Shown here: piece after piece, positions 53,361 to 62,975 of the stretch
How the letters are laid out: every line of letters begins with the position of its first letter
Numbering within the stretch: the first letter of the stretch is position 1
Assembly (NCBI RefSeq): GCF_000316575.1
Contig: NC_019682.1
Coordinates: 434,001-498,000 of the forward strand
Direction: 5' to 3'
From: Calothrix sp. PCC 7507
Lineage (GTDB): Bacteria; Cyanobacteriota; Cyanobacteriia; Cyanobacteriales; Nostocaceae
DNA length: 64,000 bases
Translations under genes and position numbers: made by a program
Notes under the pieces: model-generated
Databases searched by the model: none
What the model was told of the DNA's origin: nothing
Seen by the model: only the letters and a program-made list of their open reading frames with translations

Positions 53361-53719
53361 AGTATTGGTAGGGTGCGTTACGCGAAACGCTAACGCACCC
53401 TACTGGACTGTTTCAGCTAAAATAGTGCAATAAAAGAAATTCTATCCGCGTTTATCTGCGTGCATCTGCGTTTAATTACATCCAAGCCTATCGCATCATT
53501 TTAGTCGTGTCAGTCCACTACATATCTGTTCAAAAATCAAATAGTAGTCTTATAGATCAAAAAGCATTGGTTGAAAGTTGAAAATATGAGTAAATTTACA
53601 ATGTCAGGTGATCCCCAGAGAATTAAATCACCAAAAAACTATTACTGAGGACAGTTGCTATACCTTTTGATTGCTGTCAAATTGAAACGATAGTTTATCA
53701 AAATAAATCTTAATATATT
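53361..53719. other. Gap with a free hairpin core and a half element
   Basis: GTAGGGTGCGTTA ... TAACGCACC-TAC at 53369-53403 is a free repeat core that may act as the menF terminator. 53519-53555 is the right half of a TATAGGA-type element (CAAAAATCAAATAGTAGTCT, TATAG). Otherwise A/T-rich. Confidence 0.5.
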
Positions 53720-54004
53720 GTGGTTTCACCCTGGCGAATTCCCTTACCCTTGGCAGAGTACACATCACTCCGAGTCGTTGTCTACTACTTGTCGAATAAT
53801 AAATGGGTTCCAATCAAATATTGCACTTTAACAAAGGCAATTAAGCTTTCCCATGAGGCACGGCATTTAAATCAAGGAATTTTTTTATTTCCTGTGGACT
53901 TAGATCCCAATCAATTCAATACTTCTTTTGATGGAACTTTGGAGATCAAGCCCTCATCCTTAAGTTTTCATAGAAATGAGCGTTTGAATTCAACACTAAT
54001 TTGA
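53720..54004 (+). CDS. Small hypothetical protein (weak)
   Basis: A 94-codon frame from a GTG. The text SLRVVVYYLSNNKWVPIKYC and GIFLFPVDLDPNQFNTSFDG looks protein-like, with no repeat DNA, but no family is recognised and there is no clear ribosome-binding site. It could be a shortened or decayed gene. Confidence 0.35.
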   Translation: MVSPWRIPLPLAEYTSLRVVVYYLSNNKWVPIKYCTLTKAIKLSHEARHLNQGIFLFPVDLDPNQFNTSFDGTLEIKPSSLSFHRNERLNSTLI

Positions 54005-54093
54005 TATATCTTGTAGGGTAAGCCTCTCGCTCATCCTACAAGACAACAAAGTGCAATTTATTCAATTAAAAACCGCTATTAAATCAGTAGGTT

Positions 54094-55401
54094 TTAACTC
54101 AAATCCTGGTGAGTAAAAGACTTAGCATTTGCACCCGTGTAGGTAGCCACAATATGGCCATCACCAGTCATTTGATACTTATATGTTACCAAGCCCTCTA
54201 AACCTACGGGACCACGAGGTGGCATTTGTTGAGTACTAACCCCCACTTCTGCACCAAAACCATAGCGAAAACCATCAGCAAAGCGGGTAGAACAGTTGTG
54301 ATAAACACCTGCTGCATTCACTAATCCTAGGAAGGTTTCAGCAGCTTTTATATCTTCAGTAATTATCGCTTCGGTATGGCGAGAACCGTAATTATTAATA
54401 TGAGCGATCGCATCTTCTAAACCATCGACGATTTTAATCGATAAAATCAAATCACTATATTCTGTTTCCCAATCTGATTCTGTAGCACTGGCGAGATTAG
54501 GTAAAATTTCTAAAGTGCGTTGATCACCTCTTAATTCCACATTCACTGCTTGCAAAGCCTCAGCGACTATAGGTAAAAACGTTGCAGCAATTGACTGGTG
54601 AATTAATAAAGTTTCAATCGCATTACAAACAGCAGGATATTGACTTTTGGCATCAACAGTAATAGCAACAGCTTTTTGAATATCAGCAGATCGATCTACG
54701 TAAAGATGACAAATTCCCTCGGCATGACCTAATACCGGAATTCGGGTATTTTCTTGCACAAAACGGACAAAAGAATTAGAACCTCTGGGAATAATTAAAT
54801 CTACATATTTGTCTAACTGCAAAAGTTCTAATATTTCTTCTCTAGTTGTCAATAATTGCACCGCATCAGGGTTCACACGAGTGTGAGATAATCCTTGTTT
54901 AATGGCTTTAACTATAGCTTCGCAAGAACGAACAGCTTCCTTACCACCTTTAAGAATTACACCGTTACCTGATTTAATAGCTAGGGAAACAATTTGAATC
55001 GCCGCCTCTGGACGAGCTTCAAATATAATCCCCAACACCCCTAAAGGACAAGTAATGCGTTTTAGGATTAAGCCTGTGTCGATTTCGCGGTAAATCTGCA
55101 CTTGTCCTACAGGATCAGCGAGTTTTCCTACATCTCTGACTCCAGCGATCGCATCTCTTAACTTATGTTCATCCAACTGCAAGCGCTTGTAAAGCGGTTT
55201 CGCAATCCCATCAGCCGCAGCCGCTTGACAATCAGCAACATTTGCTTGTAATATCTCATCCTTTTCCGATTCTAAAGCTTGAGCGATCGCTTCAATAGCT
55301 TGATTTTTCTCTTCAGTGGAGAGAACAGCCAGCAAACTCGCAGCCTGGCGAGTTTTTTGAGCGATATCAACCAGCACAGAAGTTGTTTGGACTATAGTCA
55401 T
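54094..55401 (-). CDS. proA: Glutamate-5-semialdehyde dehydrogenase ProA
   Basis: A 435-residue aldehyde-dehydrogenase-fold enzyme. [20 protein letters not shown] is the cofactor region, and [19 protein letters not shown] carries the catalytic Cys. [13 protein letters not shown] and [18 protein letters not shown] are further family marks. ProA reduces gamma-glutamyl phosphate in proline synthesis. proB is not adjacent. Length is normal. Confidence 0.95.
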   Translation of the reverse strand: MTIVQTTSVLVDIAQKTRQAASLLAVLSTEEKNQAIEAIAQALESEKDEILQANVADCQAAAADGIAKPLYKRLQLDEHKLRDAIAGVRDVGKLADPVGQVQIYREIDTGLILKRITCPLGVLGIIFEARPEAAIQIVSLAIKSGNGVILKGGKEAVRSCEAIVKAIKQGLSHTRVNPDAVQLLTTREEILELLQLDKYVDLIIPRGSNSFVRFVQENTRIPVLGHAEGICHLYVDRSADIQKAVAITVDAKSQYPAVCNAIETLLIHQSIAATFLPIVAEALQAVNVELRGDQRTLEILPNLASATESDWETEYSDLILSIKIVDGLEDAIAHINNYGSRHTEAIITEDIKAAETFLGLVNAAGVYHNCSTRFADGFRYGFGAEVGVSTQQMPPRGPVGLEGLVTYKYQMTGDGHIVATYTGANAKSFTHQDLS

Positions 55402-55881
55402 GGCACAAAGACAATTTTGGATTTTGGATTAACCCTGACTACAAGGATACCTGGCTCTGAGGATTTTAAATTTTGGATTTTGGATTTTAGATTTATCCCA
55501 TTGAATTGATTCCTTATTTTCCGCTTTCCGTCTTCCTCCTATTGGATGAACCAGATGGGTAGTAAAAAACTCCTCTGGTCAGATGAAGTGTAACTGAGGT
55601 CAAAACACTTATGCTATGAAGGTCAAGCAAAGACAGTTACTGAATAAATATATAGCAATAATTAGAATATTTTAAGTACTAATACGTAAATAATTTTTCA
55701 TGATTGATTTATGCGTTCCACAGACTAGAGAGACAACATTAGTCCAGTTTCTCTAGTCTTTTACTTAGGTAAAAATAACTAACTATACCGATTTTTGGAA
55801 ATTTTGCGAAATGGTAATGACAAGCCCTGGATCTATTGAGTATTGATTGATCAAATACTACTCCTTTACCAGGGAGATACT
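55402..55881. other. Gene-free region upstream of the M48 protease
   Basis: It holds TTTTGGATT-type repeats (55410-55430 and 55468-55497) and the sequence GGTAATGACAAGCCC at 55811-55825, which matches the end of the IS remnant at 18906-18920. The latter may be a solo IS end or chance. No gene seen. Confidence 0.4.
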
Positions 55882-57879
55882 ATGTCATTGCAATCTGGAC
55901 TAGATGCTTTTCAACAAGGACGTTATCACGAAGCCGTTCAAATATTAGAACAAGTCTCCCGGGATGCTGTAGATCAAAATTCTTCAGATTATCTCACAGC
56001 GCAGATGTGGCTGATGAAATCCTATCAAGGCACAGGCGAAATTGAAAAAGCCACCATCCTGTGTCAAAGGCTACTGATGAGTGCCAACCCACAAGTACGT
56101 AGTTGGGCAGAACAAGCCCGTAATTCTCTACCAAGGGAAGTTGCTACGCCATCTAGCACCATCGAAAAAGCCGGACGTGCGGCGACTGCTGGTGTCAAAC
56201 TAGCAATGGGTGGTGTGGGTGGAAGTTTAGCCTTAGCGTCTGGTGTCACCATGATTTTGCTGTTTGGCATGGTGTTCGCCTTGGGTTTGAGCTTAGTATT
56301 GATTTTGGGTAGTGACGATCCACTGCAAGGATTAGCGATCGCTATTGCCATCACCCTAATTTTTAATCTGGCCGCCTTTTTCTGCTCTCCCTTCCTCATG
56401 GACTTAACCCAGCGCTGGCTTTACCAAACCCGCTGGGTAGAGATAGAAGACGTAGAAAACCAGAGTCCAGAGACAGCAAGAATTATTCGCCAAGTCTGTC
56501 AGCAAAAAAATATCAAAGTCCCTCGCCTAGGCATCATTGACGACCAAAACCCCACGGCTTTTACTTATGGATCATTACCCAACAGCGCCCGGTTAGTCGT
56601 CAGTCAAGGACTATTCACTTACTTAGATGATGATGAAATTGCTACCGTCTATGCTCACGAACTAGGGCACATCGTCCATTGGGACTTTGCCGTGATGACA
56701 GTAGCTTCCACCTTAGTGCAAATTTGTTACCTAATTTACATCACAGCTAGCAGGTTTGGTCGGGGTGGCGGCGATAACAAAATTAAAGATGCCCTGCAAA
56801 CGGCTGCCCTAGTCGCCTACGTATTTTATATCATCGGCACTTACCTACTGCTGTATCTCTCCCGGACACGAGAATACTTTGCTGACCACTTCGCCGCCGA
56901 AACCACAGGGAATCCCAATGGATTATCCCGCGCCTTAGTGAAGATTGCCTACGGTATTTTAGAAGAAGGTTCCCGCGCCCAAGAACCCAGCCGCTTGATT
57001 GAAGGCACCCGCGCCCTAGGTATCTATGACCATAAAGCCGCCGCTTCCACTGGTACAGCTTACCGCATCGCCTCCGACACGCAAAAAATCGGTCGCGTCT
57101 TTTTGTGGGATATATTCAACCCTTGGGCTTGGTGGATGGAGTTAAATTCCACTCATCCCCTCACAGGTAAACGAGTCCGCGCCCTCAGCACCTACGCCGA
57201 ACAACTGGGTTTACCAACTGAATTTGATATGGGGCGAGTCATCGGCGAAGGTAAAACTTTGAATAAAGGTAAGCTTTATGGCAACTTCTTCTTAGATGTG
57301 GTGCTTTACGGTGCAGAGACTATCGGTTTTCTAGTTGGCGGAGTAATTGGCTTAGTTCTCTTATCCAGTTCTCAAAATCTCGGTTTGCTATTTGGTGCGC
57401 CATTCATTGGCTTAGGAATCGGCATTCTCATCAAAGCATTGGTGATGTTCCCCGACTACAAACAAGCACCAGAAACTGACATTCTGACCTTGATGTCAGA
57501 CCCCTACGCCAGCCCGTTACGCGGACAACCTGCAAAACTTGCAGGACAATTAATCGGTCGTGGCGACGCAGGGAATAAATTTGGTGCAGATTTGAAAATT
57601 CAAGACCGAAGCGGGATGCTTTATCTCCACTACGCTTCCCGCTTCGGCCCCATCGGTAATTTCTTGTTTGGGATCAAGCGAGTGCAAAGCTTGATTGGTG
57701 AACAGGTTGGGGCTGTAGGTTGGTTCCGCCGTGGAGTTGCACCTTGGATGGATTTGATCCAAATCACCAGTGAGGGTGGCACTGTTGTGAATAGTTATCA
57801 CCGCTTCTGGTCATTTATCCTTGGTGGAGGCGCAATTATTTTGGGAATTGTCTTGACGATTTTTATACACAGCAGTTAG
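55882..57879 (+). CDS. M48-family zinc metalloprotease with N-terminal TPR
   Basis: About 665 residues from the ATG at 55882 (GGGAG seven bases upstream). Residues 1-90 are TPR-like (LDAFQQGRYHEAVQILEQVS). Two helices at about 125-150 and 155-178 follow. The protease domain has VYAHELGHIVHWDFAV (zinc-binding HELGH) and the third ligand in YLSRTREYFADHFAAETT. More helices lie at about 290-310 and 480-530. A C-terminal region follows (residues about 560-665). It resembles HtpX-type membrane proteases but has the extra TPR. It is probably in quality control of membrane proteins. Confidence 0.9.
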   Translation: MSLQSGLDAFQQGRYHEAVQILEQVSRDAVDQNSSDYLTAQMWLMKSYQGTGEIEKATILCQRLLMSANPQVRSWAEQARNSLPREVATPSSTIEKAGRAATAGVKLAMGGVGGSLALASGVTMILLFGMVFALGLSLVLILGSDDPLQGLAIAIAITLIFNLAAFFCSPFLMDLTQRWLYQTRWVEIEDVENQSPETARIIRQVCQQKNIKVPRLGIIDDQNPTAFTYGSLPNSARLVVSQGLFTYLDDDEIATVYAHELGHIVHWDFAVMTVASTLVQICYLIYITASRFGRGGGDNKIKDALQTAALVAYVFYIIGTYLLLYLSRTREYFADHFAAETTGNPNGLSRALVKIAYGILEEGSRAQEPSRLIEGTRALGIYDHKAAASTGTAYRIASDTQKIGRVFLWDIFNPWAWWMELNSTHPLTGKRVRALSTYAEQLGLPTEFDMGRVIGEGKTLNKGKLYGNFFLDVVLYGAETIGFLVGGVIGLVLLSSSQNLGLLFGAPFIGLGIGILIKALVMFPDYKQAPETDILTLMSDPYASPLRGQPAKLAGQLIGRGDAGNKFGADLKIQDRSGMLYLHYASRFGPIGNFLFGIKRVQSLIGEQVGAVGWFRRGVAPWMDLIQITSEGGTVVNSYHRFWSFILGGGAIILGIVLTIFIHSS

Positions 57880-57924
57880 CCTGTTCCCAGAGCATTTCTA
57901 ATTTTTCCAAGCTGTATTTTGCTT

Positions 57925-57955
57925 AGGAGGCGGTTTGTCACCGTCTCCTTTTTTC
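57925..57955 (+). terminator. Terminator of the M48 protease gene
   Basis: AGGAGGCGGT, loop TTGTC, ACCGTCTCCT and T6, located 45 bases after the stop. Confidence 0.85.
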
Positions 57956-58551
57956 GTGGCTAGGGACAGAACTATTATTGGATTTTGAAATTACACGTAG
58001 TCAGTCTATAGGACTCATATTTGATTTTTGAAATATACGTAGGGTGGGCATTGCCTAGAGCGCCGGTCGAGTAGAGAGTATTGACAAAAACAAAATTATG
58101 TGTATCTGGTCAAAACGCCTATTTCCGGCTAACTTTTTAGGTCTAGTTGTTAACGATTGCAGTAAAACTGAGTCCATAAACGTTCGATTAACATAACCCC
58201 ATATCCTGCGCTTTACGTCAACTACTTGTACTTGACCGGCGCTTTAGCAATGCCTACCAAAACCGTTAAGCCTGATAACATCTTGCACCTGTTCGAGGAG
58301 TTTCTTTAGAAGTTGTTCCATTGGAAGTTGTGCAGAAAATTCCGTATAATAAATAGTTAGGCAGCCAACTGTAATAGACTTGTTAAGTAATAAGCTCAAA
58401 AATTCTCGAAAGCCCCTCTAAGTAAGCATTTCAGCGATTTTTGTTTAAAGCGATTGAAACTCATTCTGTGTAAGCATTTCAGCTATTTTTCTTACTATTT
58501 CCCAACAGGTCTAATAAATGCACTTCTTATATAAGAGCGATTTTGGGTTTT
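57956..58551. other. Gene-free region with a broken, nested repeat
   Basis: It begins with the left half of a TATAGGA element (58007-58052), which is interrupted by the 185-bp element at 58059-58243; the core then resumes as AGCAATGCCTACCAAAACC. Two near-copies of GTAAGCATTTCAGC lie at 58421 and 58470. The GIY-YIG gene starts after it. No promoter placed. Confidence 0.5.
58059..58243. mobile_element. 185-bp MITE-like insert with AGCGCCGGTC ends
   Basis: AGCGCCGGTCGAGTA at 58059 and TACTTGACCGGCGCT ending at 58243 are inverted copies (14 of 15). There is no coding capacity. It sits inside the hairpin core of another repeat, whose halves (GTAGGGTGGGCATTGCC and GCAATGCCTACC) flank it. A three-base TAG is present on both sides. 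Confidence 0.75.
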
Positions 58552-58848
58552 ATGACTACCCCAATGCATACAGTCGGCTTTGTCTACGTGCTTACTAATG
58601 CCTCAATGCCGGATCTTGTCAAAGTCGGTCTGACTTCCTGGTTGCCTGAGGATCGGGCTAAGAGTCTTTACACCACAAGTGTTCCCGATGCTTTTGAGGT
58701 GGCTTATCGTACAATTACCTCATGGCCTCAAGCAGTGGAGCAGAAATCTCACCATCTTCTCAATGAAAATCGGGTTAACCCAAAGCGAGAGTTTTTTCGG
58801 GTCAAAGTAGAGGAAGCAATCAATGCAGCAAGAGGTGTGGCAGACTGA
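58552..58848 (+). CDS. GIY-YIG / T5orf172-type nuclease-like protein
   Basis: About 98 residues from the ATG at 58552. GFVYVLTNASMPDLVKVGLT is the GIY-YIG start (here F-V-Y ... K-V-G), followed by DRAKSLYTTSVPDAFEVAYR and the Glu in QAVEQKSHHLLNENRV. The REFFRVKVEEAINAA end is a common tail of T5orf172 proteins found in phage and accessory regions. A nuclease role is inferred. It lies ahead of a toxin-antitoxin pair. Confidence 0.8.
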   Translation: MTTPMHTVGFVYVLTNASMPDLVKVGLTSWLPEDRAKSLYTTSVPDAFEVAYRTITSWPQAVEQKSHHLLNENRVNPKREFFRVKVEEAINAARGVAD

Positions 58849-58918
58849 TAATGTAGTATATGATTGGGCACCTGACGGAGTATCCACGTTATCACTAATC
58901 ACAAAGTAGGAGTAAAAT

Positions 58919-59179
58919 ATGAGTAGGTTAGTGCTTGAAATTCCAAATGATGTGGCGGAGTCTCTTCAGCTTCCACAATCAGAACGCCTTTCTCGCATAC
59001 AACGTGAATTGGCTGTTCGTCTATACCAGAAGGGGTTGCTCTCCTTTGGAAGAGCAAGAGAACTGGCGCAAATGACAAAATGGGAATTCCACTCATTACT
59101 GGGAGATGAAGCCATTGAACGTAGTTATGATTTAGAAGAATTAGACAACGATTTGAATACGTTGGAGCATTTAGCTTGA
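58919..59179 (+). CDS. UPF0175-family antitoxin-like protein
   Basis: An 86-residue protein with AGGAG eight bases upstream. LEIPNDVAESLQLPQSE, then LAVRLYQKGLLSFGRARELA and MTKWEFHSLLGD, give the UPF0175 winged-HTH pattern. This family is the usual partner of DUF3368 PIN toxins and is thought to act as antitoxin and transcriptional regulator. The next gene starts within its stop codon (TTGA). Confidence 0.85.
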   Translation: MSRLVLEIPNDVAESLQLPQSERLSRIQRELAVRLYQKGLLSFGRARELAQMTKWEFHSLLGDEAIERSYDLEELDNDLNTLEHLA

Positions 59180-59676
59180 GAGCCACGAGCAATTCTTCGG
59201 TCTTGATTGCCCTAAGCAGCATTGGGCAGTTGTCTATATTAACGCAACGGTTCTCGGATGGGATTTTGATACCACAGGCAGTCTGGCATGAAGTTGTCGA
59301 AACTGGAGCAGGACGAGCAGGGACTACAGAAATTGCGACTGGTTTGAATATTTGGCTGACAGTTCAAGAGGTAGCGAACAAGACTCTTATACTATCGCTA
59401 CAGCAAGATTTGGACGATGGTGAGGCTGAAGCGATCGCACTATTTTGTGAGCAACCTTCAGAGGCTCTGCTGCTGGACGAAAAGAAAGCGCGGCAAGTTG
59501 CACGACGCATAGCTTTACCTGTACTCGGTACGGTAGGTCTTTTGATTTGGGCAAAACAGCAAAGGGTTATTCTTAACTTGCAAGAACAACTTGATGCTCT
59601 ACAAACGGGTGGTAAATTTCGCCTTAGTAGGCAGGTTTATGATGAAGCTCTGCGAAGAGTCGGAGAGTTGAAGTAG
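59176..59676 (+). CDS. DUF3368 PIN-domain toxin-like protein
   Basis: A 166-residue protein from a TTG start overlapping the antitoxin stop. SNSSVLIALSSIGQLSILTQ is the DUF3368 N-terminal motif, LDDGEAEAIALFCEQ holds the central Glu, and EALLLDEKKARQVARRIALP holds the C-terminal Asp. Like many DUF3368 proteins it has Asn rather than Asp at the first PIN position. Predicted ribonuclease toxin of a VapBC-like module. Confidence 0.85.
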   Translation: MRATSNSSVLIALSSIGQLSILTQRFSDGILIPQAVWHEVVETGAGRAGTTEIATGLNIWLTVQEVANKTLILSLQQDLDDGEAEAIALFCEQPSEALLLDEKKARQVARRIALPVLGTVGLLIWAKQQRVILNLQEQLDALQTGGKFRLSRQVYDEALRRVGELK

Positions 59677-59835
59677 TATCTGGCGATGTCTAACAACCGT
59701 GTTGCCAATTTTCGTAAGCACCGAAATCAAGACTGTGACGATCAAATTGTAGATAGACAATACCTGAGAGGGCGGAATGTGATATTTGGTATGGGGTAAG
59801 GATGATAATTAAATATTGGATACAACCCCCAGACA

Positions 59836-60981
59836 ATGCTGATGATAAATGCGATCGCTAGTAAGTTTCGCCAATTCAGGTATTTCCCAAAACTACACAT
59901 CTGGCTTGTTTTAGTGGGCGGACTACTAGCACTTTTGTTGATAGTCCACCCAGTCCAGTCACAAAAACCTCAACCCCAACCATCGTTGCTAGTAGCAACC
60001 AGGGCCATACCACCCTTTGTATTTACAGAAAAAGGTGAACTATCGGGATTCAGTATTGATCTTTGGCGCAGCATCGCCCGTCAAATAGGTGTGGAATCTA
60101 AATTTATTGAATATCCCACAGTTGCAGACTTGCTCTCTGCTGTTAAAAATAGCAAAGCCAACGTCGGGATTGCTGCCATATCAATTACCGCCGAACGACA
60201 GCAGCAATTTGATTTTTCCTTACCCATGTTTGCGGCGGGGCTGCAGATTTTGGTACGAAACCCAGAGAAAAACAGCAGTGGTTTTCCCAATATTTTGCAA
60301 TTATTTTTTTCAGCCGCACTTTTGCAAGTCATTGGCCTAGCTTTGCTACTAATTGTAGTGGCAGCTCACATCATTTGGTTATCTGAGCGCCATCACCAAG
60401 CAGGGATGATTTCTAAGTCATACTTCCCCGGCATTTTCAAAGCTGGTTGGTGGGCTGCTGCAACCTTAGCCACCCAAGCCGACGAAATGCCCAGAGGTGT
60501 AATTGGACGTTTGGTAGCTATTATTTGGATGTTCATTGGAGTTATCTTTGTCGCCTACTTTACAGCCACCGCCACCACCTCGCTAACTGTGCAACAGCTT
60601 CAGGGAGATATCAAAAGCGTGGATGATTTACCAGGTAAGCTAGTAGCTACAACCGCTGGTAGCACAGCTGCGACATATCTGAAAGAACACAAAATCTCAG
60701 TTTTAGAAGTCGCCAAAATTGATCAAGCTTATGATGCTTTGCAGACAAAAAAGGCCGACGCTGTAGTCTTTGACGCTCCCGTGCTTCTCTTCTATGCTGC
60801 TAATGAAGGTAAGGGAAAAGTAGAGGTTGTGGGTAGTATCTTCCGTGAAGAAAACTACGGCATTGTTTTACCCAATAACAGTCCATACCGCAAACAAATT
60901 AATAGCACCTTGCTAAATCTCAAAGAAAACGGCACTTATCAAGAAATATATGATAAGTGGTTCGGGGCTAAAAAATCTTAA
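59836..60981 (+). CDS. Prokaryotic ionotropic glutamate receptor-like channel without GYG filter
   Basis: A 381-residue protein. A signal helix (about 20-40) leads to S1 (about 50-145) with AIPPFVFTEKGELSGFSIDL and Arg121 in SITAERQQQFDFS, the ligand carboxylate-binding Arg. TM1 is about 152-181, pore loop about 203-217 and TM2 about 223-245. S2 (about 257-378) has Asp313 in VVFDAPV, the amino-group-binding residue. This layout is that of GluR0. The pore reads TLATQADEMPRG, where GluR0 has a K+-channel filter TVGYGD. It is therefore likely an amino-acid-gated channel of different selectivity, or a solute-binding protein with degenerated pore. Confidence 0.82.
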   Translation: MLMINAIASKFRQFRYFPKLHIWLVLVGGLLALLLIVHPVQSQKPQPQPSLLVATRAIPPFVFTEKGELSGFSIDLWRSIARQIGVESKFIEYPTVADLLSAVKNSKANVGIAAISITAERQQQFDFSLPMFAAGLQILVRNPEKNSSGFPNILQLFFSAALLQVIGLALLLIVVAAHIIWLSERHHQAGMISKSYFPGIFKAGWWAAATLATQADEMPRGVIGRLVAIIWMFIGVIFVAYFTATATTSLTVQQLQGDIKSVDDLPGKLVATTAGSTAATYLKEHKISVLEVAKIDQAYDALQTKKADAVVFDAPVLLFYAANEGKGKVEVVGSIFREENYGIVLPNNSPYRKQINSTLLNLKENGTYQEIYDKWFGAKKS

Positions 60982-60983
60982 AT

Positions 60984-61010
60984 CAGTTATTAGTTATCAG
61001 TTATCAGTCC
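60984..61010. repeat. AGTTATC-type heptamer repeat
   Basis: CAGTTATTAGTTATCAGTTA plus TCAG, three heptamers, in the short convergent gap between the channel gene and mazG. Confidence 0.7.
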
Positions 61011-61012
61011 CT

Positions 61013-61828
61013 TCACTCTTGAGCAAGTTGGGCTTTTGCCTGTTGCCACAACTTTTCTAACTCCTCTAAACTGTAATCTGAAAGAGGACGGTCAGCAAAG
61101 GCTTCCATTTTTTGCAACCGTTGGACAAATCGCTCATTTGTGCCTTGTAATCCGGCGCTAGGATCAAGATTATGCCAACGGGCTAGTTGAATCGTCGCAA
61201 AGAGTAAATCACCTAATTCTGCTTGTTGTCGTGCAGGTGTTTCTTCAGCCAAGGCTTGTTGGAACTCCTCCATCTCTTCGTGAAACTTTTCCCACACCCC
61301 AGCGATATTTTCCCATTCAAACCCCACAGCCGCAGCTTTTTGGGAAATCTTCATGGCTGCGGTTAGTGGGGGAAGGGTGCGCCCATAACGACTGAGTTTT
61401 GTACTGAGTTTTTGATTTTCTGGAGATGCTTCTCCCTTTTCTGCGGCTTTAATTTGTTCCCAGTTTTGCCGAACTTCATCTACACTCGCCACTGACACAT
61501 CACCAAACACATGAGGATGACGACGAATCAGCTTTTGGGAAATACCTTCAGCGATTTCTTTGAGGGAAAACTGCCCAGATTCGCTGGCTATTTGAGCTTG
61601 TAATACTACTTGTAATAGTAAATCACCTAATTCTTCTGCGATCGCTTCTTGATCTCCACTCTTGATCGCATCCACCACCTCGTAAGCTTCTTCAATCACA
61701 TAGGGTGTCAAAGTTTCCGGCGTTTGTGCTAAATCCCACGGACAGCCACCATCAGGCGATCGCAATTTCGCCACTACCTCAATCAACTCTTGCAACGCCG
61801 CCAAAGTATCAATCTTGCTATTTGTCAT
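61013..61828 (-). CDS. mazG: Nucleoside triphosphate pyrophosphohydrolase MazG
   Basis: About 271 residues from the ATG at 61828, where MTNSKIDTLAALQELIEVVA begins; an upstream extension lies in the preceding gene. Two MazG domains: N-terminal with GGCPWDLAQT, EEAYEVVDAI and EELGDLLLQVVLQAQIA; C-terminal with HEEMEEFQQALAE and AELGDLLFATIQLARW. It hydrolyses NTPs, cleaning nucleotide pools and affecting ppGpp in E. coli. It overlaps the upstream DUF2227 gene by 11 bases. Confidence 0.93.
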   Translation of the reverse strand: MTNSKIDTLAALQELIEVVAKLRSPDGGCPWDLAQTPETLTPYVIEEAYEVVDAIKSGDQEAIAEELGDLLLQVVLQAQIASESGQFSLKEIAEGISQKLIRRHPHVFGDVSVASVDEVRQNWEQIKAAEKGEASPENQKLSTKLSRYGRTLPPLTAAMKISQKAAAVGFEWENIAGVWEKFHEEMEEFQQALAEETPARQQAELGDLLFATIQLARWHNLDPSAGLQGTNERFVQRLQKMEAFADRPLSDYSLEELEKLWQQAKAQLAQE

Positions 61829-62438
61829 TTGTCGTTTTTCCGTTGCTCTTTCTGCTAACTGTAGCTTTACGACTACCACGACTGGTAACTTTACGCTTCT
61901 TAATTTTGCCACTAGGAAGCAACCCACTAACCCCCTGCTTTTGGAAACGCTTATATGCAGAACCACCCCAATCGCTAAGAGAATGGCTCATCGCGCCGAG
62001 TTCTAAACCCAAAAATAGGGCAATATATTCAGTAGGATAAACCGAGAGCGATCGCCCCACAGTTAAACTTAAATCCTGCCAATTCAAAGTAAAATTTCCC
62101 AGCTTTTCGGCAATGAGCAAAACGACAATTGCCACGACTGTTAGCAAAGTGCCCAGATAAACTACCCGCAACGTTGTACCAATAATCGGCCCGTGGGACA
62201 AAAAAGAACGATGGCGCAGACTTTTTTGATAAGGTAGCCAGATCCAACGCAAGAACCCCCAGCGTTGAAATTGTACAGAATAAATATCCAAATCCGGGCC
62301 GAACATCAGCCCCCCAAACAAAAACCCACCTGCAACCAACAAAGTCGCATTACTACTGTGAGTCTGCCACAAAGTCACGCCCGCCACGAACGGCAGAGCA
62401 TACAAAGTAATGCGATCGTGCGTCCGACCAGAGGGCAT
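61818..62438 (-). CDS. DUF2227 putative metal-binding membrane protein
   Basis: About 206 residues from the ATG at 62438 (MPSGRTHDRITLYALPFVAG). The His residues in GRTHDRITL, LRHRSFLSHGP and MSHSLSDWGG are conserved in DUF2227, a predicted metal-dependent membrane protein of cyanobacteria. Hydrophobic helices lie at about 10-28, 30-48, 85-110 and 130-150. The C-terminal tail is highly basic (KIKKRKVTSRGSRKATVSRK). The function is unknown. It is cotranscribed with mazG, with an 11-base overlap. Confidence 0.8.
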   Translation of the reverse strand: MPSGRTHDRITLYALPFVAGVTLWQTHSSNATLLVAGGFLFGGLMFGPDLDIYSVQFQRWGFLRWIWLPYQKSLRHRSFLSHGPIIGTTLRVVYLGTLLTVVAIVVLLIAEKLGNFTLNWQDLSLTVGRSLSVYPTEYIALFLGLELGAMSHSLSDWGGSAYKRFQKQGVSGLLPSGKIKKRKVTSRGSRKATVSRKSNGKTTNDK

Positions 62439-62898
62439 CCTAAATGCTGAGTAACTTAATACTGAGTCAGTATATAGCAATCTTATTTGATTTCTGAAAA
62501 AATCTCCGTATCTGTAGGGTGGGCAATGCCCACCAAAACCCGGATATGGTGGGCATTGCCCAACGCCACTTGCTTTAAGCCGGGAAACCCGTCCAACGCA
62601 GTGGCTCCCCTACGTATATTTCAAAAATCAAATAGTAGTCCTATAGCCCGCTTTTGTCACTCTCCGAAAACAAAAATTGAAGTAAACTTTTGAAACTCTT
62701 ACTGGGATTAGGTTTGTGGCTTTATTTCCTAACATCATGGATATAATCATTACCTTAGACTAAAACTCTTGTCTGGTAAGGGTTACATCTTTTTATCTAG
62801 GGAAAGTGACAGAAGAGGTATAGGAGAAAAAAATATTTTCTCAAACCCACTATCGCAATACAGAATACTCTGCTATATTAAATAAGCATGATTAAAAC
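62439..62898. other. Gene-free region before the tRNA
   Basis: It contains the TATAGGA-class element at 62473-62645. The rest is A/T-rich and should carry the tRNA promoter. A sequence TTGGTAAG-like pair was not clear enough to call. Confidence 0.4.
62473..62645. repeat. MITE-like element, TATAGCA/TATAG ends, GTAGGGTGGGCAATGCC core
   Basis: TATAGCAATCTTATTTGATT at the left and CAAATAGTAGTCCTATAG at the right. Its core is the GGGCAATGCC type, with an inserted CCGGGAAACCCGTCCAACGC piece also seen in the copy at 63812-64000. Confidence 0.78.
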
Positions 62899-62971
<73 letters not shown>

Positions 62972-62975
62972 TTTA

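Noticed and set aside
61829-61966. Upstream extension of mazG
   Set aside because: It lies inside the DUF2227 gene; MTNSKIDTL at 61828 fits the family.
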